Source of the DNA: CAYSRC01 sp964433495
Lineage (GTDB): Bacteria > Bacillota > Clostridia > Oscillospirales > Ruminococcaceae
Direction of reading: 5' to 3'
Assembly (NCBI GenBank): GCA_964433495.1
Contig: CAYSRC010000052.1
Coordinates: forward strand, 1-11,840
DNA: 11,840 bases
Shown here: in pieces, positions 6,424 to 11,840 of the stretch
Position numbering within the stretch: the stretch's first letter is position 1
How the letters are laid out: the number at the start of each line of letters is the position of its first letter
Made by a program: the position numbers and the translations under genes
The notes under the pieces: model-generated
Told to the model about the DNA's origin: nothing
Databases searched by the model: none
What the model saw: only the letters and a program-made list of their open reading frames with translations

Positions 6424-6578
6424 CCCCGGAAAGCCCGCCTAACACCTTTCCTGCTGAGGCGCAGAGGAGACGAAGGCCGCAAAGGGTGAAGCGCGAGGGC
6501 TTGCGCGCAGTACATATATAGAATTGAAAAGGGCCCGCTTGGGAGGAACTTCGTAAGGAGGTTCCTCCCAAAGCTTTT
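6424..6578 (+). other. Structured untranslated stretch ending in a terminator-like hairpin
   Basis: No gene is visible after the AbrB-family stop, yet about 110 purine-rich bases precede a strong terminator. Within them a GCGCG/CGCGC fold lies near 6491-6508. The long 3' region could simply be trailing sequence, or a small RNA or riboregulator. I could not match it to a riboswitch class; a slight likeness to a T-box AGGGTG stretch near 6484 is not enough. Confidence 0.3.
6537..6578 (+). terminator. Terminator of the AbrB-family transcript
   Basis: An 11-bp perfect stem (6539-6549 with 6561-6571), extended by a GC pair step across a one-base bulge, closes an 11-base loop and is followed by TTTT at 6575-6578. 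Confidence 0.7.
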
Positions 6579-6949
6579 GTTCAGTTGTCCGAGAGTGATC
6601 TAATTGCATGAAATTTTGTCATATCGGAGGATTATACCCCGGAAAGGTCATCATCTGAGCAGGTGGGCGGAACCTGTCACCAATAGGGCGACTGCTTTCT
6701 CGCCGACCTGTCTATACCGGAACTCCCCGCCATCGGTAAATGGGGACAAGCGGCGGAGGCGGTATCTGAAAGAGCATTGCCGGGCCCTTTAAACGGCCTT
6801 GCTGCCGGCTGACAAGTTGAACGAACACCCGTCTTGAATTGACAAACAGGCAGAACGTGTATTTTTAGTTGGTTGAGCAGACGGCAAAACAGAAGAGCGC
6901 CCCCGAACAGCTTAAAGCAGACAGCCGAATGGAACGGGTGGGTATGACG
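6579..6949. other. Unassigned stretch between the AbrB terminator and the nifS remnant
   Basis: No gene is supported on either strand. A short plus-strand frame from 6604 and a minus-strand frame reading RRLSPFTDGGEFRYR and on to a stop near 6654 both look slightly protein-like, but neither has a ribosome site or a family I know. Because the next segment is gene debris, this may be debris as well. Confidence 0.3.
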
Positions 6950-7349
6950 AATAGTGTCCGCGTCTTTCCGCAGCGGTGACATATTGCGGAGATAATCCAC
7001 GATCTCCGGGACGGCCTTCAAAATCGCGTCCGCATCGGCTTCGGTGTTTTCCTCGCACAAGGGACAGACGCAGGGAGCCGTGGGCCACCTCGTGGGGCCG
7101 CCCGATGGCCGGCAGGACGTGGCTGGGGTCCGGCGAGTCGGAGGTGCAGGCCGAGCAGGAGGAAGCGCAGATGCCCCGGTCGTCCGGCAGCAGGAGCAAG
7201 CTCTCCCCCTCGATGCCCTCAAAGCAGAAGCTGATGTTGCCGGGAAGCCGGTTCACCGGGTCGCCGTTGAGGGCAGAGTGGGGAATTTGGGAGAGACCGG
7301 CAATAAGCCTATCCCGCAGCGCGGACACCATGGCGGCGTTTTCCGACAT
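6950..7349 (-). pseudogene. C-terminal remnant of a NifS/IscS-type cysteine desulfurase
   Basis: From MSENAAMVSALRDRLIAGL (start 7349) the minus strand reads the last third of a cysteine desulfurase, the PLP enzyme that moves sulfur from cysteine for Fe-S cluster assembly. Recognisable parts are LNGDPVNRLPGNISFCFEGI, EGESLLLL, the active-site loop ASSCSACTS, DPSHVLPAIGRPHE and HGSLRLSL. The frame then breaks near 7058: one extra base turns SLGEENTE into SLVRGK, and EENTEADADAILKAVPEIVD resumes in the next frame, ending near MSPLRKD (about 6962). The PLP-binding lysine domain and two thirds of the protein are missing, and the usual stop is lost. Gly-to-Cys, Gly-to-Asp and Leu-to-Pro changes flank the retained catalytic cysteine. 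There is no ribosome site before the ATG. Confidence 0.85.
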
Positions 7350-7357
7350 ATGAAATA

Positions 7358-7386
7358 CCCCCGACTGCGTCGGGGGATATTTTTTT
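7358..7386 (+). terminator. Rho-independent terminator upstream of sipL
   Basis: A perfect 8-bp stem (7358-7365 with 7369-7376) and TGC loop are followed by ATA and seven T residues. It points along the plus strand, where no gene leads into it. It lies about nine bases from the truncated end of the nifS remnant and insulates the sipL leader from upstream transcription. Confidence 0.8.
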
Positions 7387-7434
7387 GCCTGTTTTTCACG
7401 GGGCGTCGGAGAAGAGGGGACAGCGCCGACCGCC

Positions 7435-7516
7435 CCGCGCCCGTGCGCGGCCTTACACCCTCGGGGCCGGGGTCCTTCGGACACGCGGGGCAGCGGGAAT
7501 AGACGGGCGGGCCCGT
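7435..7516 (+). other. Hairpin-rich leader of sipL
   Basis: Between the terminator and the sipL start are a perfect 6-bp hairpin (7435-7440 with 7445-7450), a GTCC/GGAC fold near 7470-7480 and an ACGGG/CCCGT hairpin (7503-7507 with 7512-7516). I found no convincing sigma-E promoter here; the hairpins may be chance in G+C-rich DNA. Confidence 0.25.
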
Positions 7517-7566
7517 GAATATAACTGTACAAAGTGTGCCGAATGAAAAAGCAAGGGGGACAAAAG

Positions 7567-9096
7567 ATGGAATTGGATGTCAGAACCCAAGGGTTTGGTT
7601 CGGGCGAGCTCATATGCGACACGTTGTCCGAGCAGTCGGTGGAGGCGGATTTCACCATCCCCGACTACCGCCCCGAGATATTTAAGATTGTCAAGGCGAT
7701 ATCGGAGCCCGTCGTCGTGGGCAGGATTGCCGTGGGGACAAGGGTGACCGTCGAGGGCTATGTCAAGCTGACCGTGCTGTACAGCCCCGACGAAGACGGG
7801 GGGATCTGCTCGGTGGTGCAAAAGCTGCCCTTTTCAAAGCAGGCCGATCTCAAGGCGGCGGCGTCCGACAACTGTGTCGTCCTGTGCGACGCCGAGATGT
7901 CCTATCTCAACTGCCGCGCCGTCGGAAGCAGACGCATCGACGCGCGGGGCGCGGTCAACCTCTACATCCGGGTTATCTCGTCGGAGGAGTGCACCGTCGT
8001 CAGCGGCGCGGACAGGGCGGGGACGCACTGTCGGCTCACCGACATAAGCTATGTCAACATCGAGGCGCAGAACGGCAAGCAGTTCACGATTAACGAGAGC
8101 CTTGCCGTCGACGCCGAGGCGGAGGGCGAGATATCGGTTTTGCGGTGCGACGCCGAGGCATCGGTGGCAGAGACCGAGCTCAAGGCGGGCAGGCTTGCGG
8201 TGAGCGGCGTCGTCACCGTCACGCTTGCGGTGGACGATTCGCGCGGCACGGACACGAGGGTGCGGCGGTTTGTCTACAACCTTCCTTACAGCCGGCTCAT
8301 CGAGCTCGACGCCTACAGCGAGGACAGCGTGCCCGCAGTGTGCGTCGGCGTGACCGCCTGCTCGGCCGAGGCGGGGGGTGAAGGGGTCGTCGACGTCTCG
8401 ATAACCTGCGAGGCCGAGGCGTACGGGACAAAGCCCGGCGCTGTTTCGCTCGTGTCGGATGTTTTTTCCACCGCGTGCGAGCTCGAGACCGAGGGCGGCG
8501 CGGTGCAGTTTATCGGGGCGCTCTCACAGGTAGACGAGCCGGTGTCGCTCACGGTCTCGGCGCCCAAGCCCGAGGGGGGAAGGCTTGTCGACTTCTTCAT
8601 CCACGGCGCGAGGGCGACCATGGAAAGGGGAGAGGACGGCGCCGTCTCAATCGACTGCCGCGCTGTTCTAAGCTGTGTGCTCTCGCGGGACAACGGCGAG
8701 CTCACGGCGTTCGACACCCCGCTCGAGACGCGCGCTGCGGGTGAAAGCCTCGCCTTCTGCGGCACACCGGTCGCGATGCTGGGCCTTGCGTTCGATTCGG
8801 TCGAGTGCAGGGAGTCGAGCGACGGCGTCGCCTTAAGCGCAAGCGGACGCGTCGGCGGGATTTCGCTCGACCTTGTGCGCTCTCCCGCCGTAAAATCGGT
8901 CAGCGTCCGCGAGGACGGCGTCAAAAAGCGGGACAACACCGCGATGAGCGTCTACTTTGCCGACCCCGGCGAGGACGTCTGGTCGATTGCGAAGCTGCTC
9001 AACACCTCGCCGTCGGCGGTCTGCCTCACCAACGGCCTCGGCGCGGACGACGTCTTTTCGTCCCGCACCATGCTTGTCATACCCATCGTGAGCTGA
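7567..9096 (+). CDS. sipL: SipL-type spore coat morphogenesis protein (SPOCS domains plus LysM)
   Basis: I start it at ATG 7567, six bases after GGGGGA; GTG 7534 and ATG 7543 lie in frame upstream but lack as good a site. The 509-residue protein begins MELDVRTQGFGSGELICDTL and continues EQSVEADFTIPDYRPEIFKIV, the typical opening of DUF3794/SPOCS domains. At least two more such beta-rich units follow (SYVNIEAQNGKQFTINESL near 160-180, and a third before residue 450). The last 50 residues form a LysM domain (VYFADPGEDVWSIAKLLNTS onward, ending VIPIVS). This is the layout and length of Clostridioides difficile SipL, whose LysM domain binds SpoIVA and brings it to the forespore. The next gene is spoIVA, which strengthens the call. 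Expression in the mother cell under sigma-E is expected but not visible. Confidence 0.9.
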   Translation: MELDVRTQGFGSGELICDTLSEQSVEADFTIPDYRPEIFKIVKAISEPVVVGRIAVGTRVTVEGYVKLTVLYSPDEDGGICSVVQKLPFSKQADLKAAASDNCVVLCDAEMSYLNCRAVGSRRIDARGAVNLYIRVISSEECTVVSGADRAGTHCRLTDISYVNIEAQNGKQFTINESLAVDAEAEGEISVLRCDAEASVAETELKAGRLAVSGVVTVTLAVDDSRGTDTRVRRFVYNLPYSRLIELDAYSEDSVPAVCVGVTACSAEAGGEGVVDVSITCEAEAYGTKPGAVSLVSDVFSTACELETEGGAVQFIGALSQVDEPVSLTVSAPKPEGGRLVDFFIHGARATMERGEDGAVSIDCRAVLSCVLSRDNGELTAFDTPLETRAAGESLAFCGTPVAMLGLAFDSVECRESSDGVALSASGRVGGISLDLVRSPAVKSVSVREDGVKKRDNTAMSVYFADPGEDVWSIAKLLNTSPSAVCLTNGLGADDVFSSRTMLVIPIVS

Positions 9097-9253
9097 GCCC
9101 GAACCCGATGCCGTGCGGGCATAACAAAAACCGCGCGGCGGGGACGGCGGGATGACGCGGCCGGCGGCTGCGGCCGCACGACGCCCCATCCATTCAACAC
9201 AAAATGACGGCCGCGCGGGCGGCGTCGTAAACAAGATAGGAGAATAACAGCGT

Positions 9254-10729
9254 ATGGACAGCAGCATCTACAAGGACATTGCCGCCCGCACAGGGTCGGA
9301 GGTGTATATCGGCGTTGTCGGCCCGGTGAGAACGGGCAAGTCGACCTTTATCAAAAAGTTTATGGAGACGCTCGTCATCCCGAACATTCAGGCACCCTCC
9401 GCTCGGGAGCGCGCGACCGACGAGCTGCCGCAGTCGGCGGCGGGCAAGACAATCATGACGACCGAGCCCAAGTTCATCCCCGAGCAGGCTGTGACGGTGG
9501 AGCTGGACGGCGGCGTGAGCCTGAGGGTCAGGATGATTGACTGTGTGGGGTACATTGTGGACGGCGCGCTCGGCCACGTCGAGAACGACACGCCGCGCAT
9601 GGTGGTGTCCCCGTGGTACGAGGGGCCGGTGCCCTTTGACGTCGCGGCAGAGACGGGCACGCGCAAGGTCATCAACGAGCACTCGACAATCGGCATCGTC
9701 ATCACGACCGACGGGAGCATCAGCGATATCCCCCGCGAGAGCTATGAGCACGCGGAGGAGCGGGTGATAAGTGAGCTCAAGGCGATCAACAAGCCCTTTG
9801 CGGTTTTGCTCAACTGCACCGACCCCGACAGCGCCGCCGCGCACGCGCTTGCGAACGAGCTGTGCGAGCGGTACGACGTGCCCGTCATGGCGGTCAACTG
9901 TCTCGACATGACGGAGGACGACATAAAGGAGATCCTCACGAGGGTGACAAGCGAGTTCCCCGCGAAGCGCATTGACATCGAGATGCCCCGCTGGATAACC
10001 TCGCTCGGCGACGACCACTGGCTGCGCCGCGCCGCGACCGAGGCGGTGTTTGCCTTCGCGAACGGGATAGAGCGGGTGCGGGACGTCGGCGCGAACATAG
10101 GCAGACTTCAATCGTGCGAGTATATCGAGTCGGCGGTGCAGCACTACGCCGACCTCGGCAGCGGCAGGGTCGGCGTCGAGGTCAGACTGGACGACGGGCT
10201 GTTCTACCGTGTTCTGTCCGAGCAGACGGGCCTTGAGGTCACCGACGAGAGCGGGCTTATGCCGTGCATTCTCGAGCTGTGTGAGATAAAAAAGCAGTTT
10301 GAAAAGATAAGCGGGGCGCTCGAGCAGGTGGAGGCGACGGGCTACGGCATCGTCATGCCGACCCTTGAGGAGCTCAAGCTCGAGGAGCCCGAGATCATCA
10401 AGCAGGGCGGCAAGTACGGTGTAAAGCTGCGCGCGAGCGCGCCCTCGGTGCACCTGCTGCGCGCGGATATCACCACCGAGGTCAACCCGATCGTCGGCTC
10501 GGAAAAGCAGTCGCAGGAGCTCGTCGAATACCTGTTGTCCGAGTTTGAGGACGACCCCATCAAGATATGGAGCTCCAACATCTTCGGAAAATCCCTCAAC
10601 GAGCTGGTGAACGAGGGGCTTCAGAACAAGCTGTACAAGATGCCGTCTGACGCGCGCATGAAGCTTCAGGAAACCCTCGAGCGCATTATAAACGACGGCT
10701 GCAGCGGGCTTATCTGCCTGATTCTGTAG
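9254..10729 (+). CDS. spoIVA: Stage IV sporulation protein A, coat basement-layer ATPase
   Basis: ATG 9254 follows AGGAGA (9238-9243) by ten bases. The 491-residue protein matches the normal SpoIVA length. It has the Walker A motif GPVRTGKST (23-31), the TT pair at 69-70 equivalent to the sensor threonines, MIDCVGYIVDGALGHVEN (94-111) as the Walker B/switch part, and VLLNCTDPDS as a GTPase-like specificity loop. The C-terminus ends GCSGLICLIL, the conserved tail needed for localisation. SpoIVA hydrolyses ATP to polymerise irreversibly on the forespore surface, forming the platform for the coat. A 157-base gap separates it from sipL without a terminator, so co-transcription is possible, although its own undetected promoter may exist. 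A bidirectional terminator follows. Confidence 0.98.
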   Translation: MDSSIYKDIAARTGSEVYIGVVGPVRTGKSTFIKKFMETLVIPNIQAPSARERATDELPQSAAGKTIMTTEPKFIPEQAVTVELDGGVSLRVRMIDCVGYIVDGALGHVENDTPRMVVSPWYEGPVPFDVAAETGTRKVINEHSTIGIVITTDGSISDIPRESYEHAEERVISELKAINKPFAVLLNCTDPDSAAAHALANELCERYDVPVMAVNCLDMTEDDIKEILTRVTSEFPAKRIDIEMPRWITSLGDDHWLRRAATEAVFAFANGIERVRDVGANIGRLQSCEYIESAVQHYADLGSGRVGVEVRLDDGLFYRVLSEQTGLEVTDESGLMPCILELCEIKKQFEKISGALEQVEATGYGIVMPTLEELKLEEPEIIKQGGKYGVKLRASAPSVHLLRADITTEVNPIVGSEKQSQELVEYLLSEFEDDPIKIWSSNIFGKSLNELVNEGLQNKLYKMPSDARMKLQETLERIINDGCSGLICLIL

Positions 10730-10760
10730 GGGACTGCGGCTCTTTCCGAGAAGGGTCAAC

Positions 10761-10818
10761 AAAAATCGCCCGAACGCCGCTCTATAACGGCGCTCGGGCG
10801 TCGGGCTGTTTTTGCGGG
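10761..10818. terminator. Terminator after spoIVA, possibly bidirectional
   Basis: A 7-bp plus 5-bp stem with one mismatch (10767-10779 with 10788-10800) lies 37 bases after the spoIVA stop. TTTTT follows on the plus strand after a short GC stretch that can also pair (TCGGGC near 10801-10806). On the minus strand TTTTT follows at once, so it may work better in that direction. Confidence 0.6.
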
Positions 10819-11137
10819 GCGGGGCGAGCGGCTCGCGCTTTGCCCTGAAAAGCGGCAGACGGCGGAGGGTTGAGGATCGCCGTCCTGTCCTTGCGCCGCG
10901 GCGGGCGGCGCTTTGCAGCGGGTTTGTTCCGGATGAGGGGCAGAGGGGGAGAAGCGATACGGCTGCCGAGTCAACATCTTTAAATGAAAATCCATAGGCG
11001 GAACAGAGAGCGGCGTCCCTTCGGATACCGCTCGTTTCGCCGAGACAGTGTTGCGCAGGCGCCTGCAAATCCGCGGCAGGATCCATCCCGCGGCGGACAC
11101 GCCCGTTTGATAAGCGCCCAAGAGAATGTTTGTCAAG
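10819..11137. other. Gene-free G+C-rich stretch after spoIVA
   Basis: I see no gene. Open frames on the minus strand are basic, proline-rich and lack ribosome sites. A minus-strand TTGACA followed 18 bases later by TATCAA lies at about 11107-11136; it would fire into this stretch and has no evident gene to drive. Confidence 0.35.
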
Positions 11138-11168
11138 GGGGATTTCACTCTCAAAAAATGAAATCCCC
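11138..11168. repeat. Perfect 10-bp inverted repeat at the edge of the A+T-rich segment
   Basis: GGGGATTTCA (11138-11147) and TGAAATCCCC (11159-11168) are perfectly complementary around an 11-base loop. No T run follows on either side, so it is a poor terminator, though it lies just downstream of the minus-strand RibD-like gene. Base composition changes here. Confidence 0.6.
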
Positions 11169-11185
11169 TATAAACTATGAAGTTG

Positions 11186-11840
11186 TTAATGAATCACTTT
11201 ATAACGCAACCTGATATATGAGTCCTTCAAAACCGTACATTCTTGTAATTTCAGCACGCCTAATTGTGACAGTTCACTTTTTGACAGTAAGGATTTTCCG
11301 TCAATCAAGGTGGATGTATCTTTACCTCCAATTAAAACAGGGGCAACAACAATATCAATATAATCGAATAGTTTTTCCCGGAGAAATAACCCGTTTAACG
11401 TACCGCCGCTTTGTATAGTGATCCTTTGACAGCCATATTCTGACTTAAGTTCTGCAAGTGCATCCGCCAAAGACAGTTCACTTTGATAAATTATATGAAG
11501 ATTGGTTTTCTTTATCCTAAATGCCGGATGGTCTTTATTGGAAGTAATCAACACAAATTCTTTTGATAAGGCACAAAAATAGCGAATACCATGTTCGGTC
11601 AAATGACTGTTGTCAATTATCACGAAGGAAACGGGCGACTTGCTTGGCAGTTCTTTCATGTTGATACCGATTTTTTTCCTGTACTCTGCCGGAGTTAAGC
11701 GACCATAAATCTGTTGTCTGCTCTATCTCATAATATTGGTGCAGTCCTTCCTGAACGCCCATAATTTTAGGGAAATCTTTGTCTACATCTAAATCATCTG
11801 TTGCTCCTGTGCTGATTTTTCCGTCAACAGACATCAGCAT
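11186..11840 (-). pseudogene. RibD C-terminal/dihydrofolate-reductase-like protein, frameshifted and cut by the right edge
   Basis: The minus strand reads MLMSVDGKISTGATDD from the window edge, then TTDLWSLNSGRVQEK. It then changes frame and continues IGINMKELPSKSPVSFVIID, ending at the stop near 11186. The two halves are the N- and C-parts of one RibD_C domain: substrate-side 'MSxDGKI' near the start, and the NADPH-side ITIQSGGTLNGLFLREKLFD followed by IVVAPVLIGGKDTSTLIDG near the end. The break is a run of seven A (T7 at 11671-11677 on the plus strand); six would restore the frame. Such stand-alone proteins are NAD(P)H reductases of unknown substrate, since a deaminase domain is absent. A few codons before the MLM are probably missing. 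Its base composition is clearly lower in G+C than its neighbours. Confidence 0.8.

Noticed and set aside
6484..6510. T-box-like AGGGTG followed by a GC hairpin
   Set aside because: The conserved T-box core and Stem I elements are absent, and no amino-acid-related gene follows.
7044..7502. Plus-strand frames opposite the nifS remnant ending near the terminator at 7358
   Set aside because: They are antisense readings of the desulfurase fragment; the peptide has no domain and no ribosome site.
9097..9253. Sigma-E promoter for spoIVA in the sipL-spoIVA gap
   Set aside because: CATAACAAA near 9119 has some likeness to a -10, but no matching -35 lies 14-15 bases upstream.
9194..11086. 630-residue minus-strand open frame across spoIVA
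   Set aside because: It is antisense to the unmistakable spoIVA gene. The product is rich in Arg, His, Leu and Val in the pattern expected of a high-G+C shadow frame, with no ribosome site.
10756..11154. 132-residue minus-strand frame after spoIVA
   Set aside because: Low-complexity Pro/Arg/Ser composition, crosses a terminator and a composition boundary, and has no ribosome site, although a TTGACA/TATCAA pair lies near.

Overview
The window is G+C-rich DNA from an anaerobic, endospore-forming Firmicute. It carries four conserved sporulation genes (spmA, spmB, a SipL-type SPOCS/LysM protein and spoIVA), an AbrB-family regulator with a clostridial-type cysteine tail, and strong Shine-Dalgarno sites. 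A SipL-type protein, known from Clostridioides difficile, together with the high G+C suggests a Clostridia lineage of the Oscillospiraceae/Ruminococcaceae kind. This is an inference; no rRNA or other taxonomic marker is present.

Layout. 1-277: end of a BMP-type ABC transporter binding protein and its terminator. 286-1880: one intact SAM-dependent methyltransferase set in non-coding DNA that holds decayed coding pieces and intergenic repeat remnants. 1880-3673 (minus strand): a three-gene ECF operon of sigma factor, overlapping membrane-anchored anti-sigma candidate and a small membrane protein, with a promoter upstream and a terminator downstream. 4023-4673 (plus): a GNAT-like protein. It converges on spmA-spmB (minus, 5001-6100), and one bidirectional terminator near 4797-4831 could serve both. 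The 3' end of spmB has been duplicated just downstream. 6175-6423 (plus): the AbrB-family regulator, divergent from spmA, with an 11-bp-arm imperfect palindrome between them. 6424-7534: hairpins, an unassigned stretch and a decayed nifS-type cysteine desulfurase fragment on the minus strand. 7567-10729 (plus): sipL then spoIVA. 11130-11840: an A+T-rich segment with a RibD C-terminal/DHFR-like gene broken by a one-base homopolymer change and cut by the window edge.

How the genes work together. SpoIVA is the ATPase that polymerises into the basement layer of the spore coat, and SipL is its LysM-bearing partner at the forespore surface. Their adjacency makes a compact coat-assembly module. SpmA and SpmB act in spore-core dehydration, so two sporulation units sit within about 6 kb, separated by a regulator and gene debris. 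The ECF operon looks like an independent envelope-signalling unit.

I see no CRISPR array, tRNA, rRNA, intact transposase or phage module. I found no clear undescribed multi-gene system. The least explained parts are the third ECF-operon gene, the spmA/abrB palindrome, the repeated small-ORF fragments flanking the methyltransferase, and the structured stretch after the AbrB gene.
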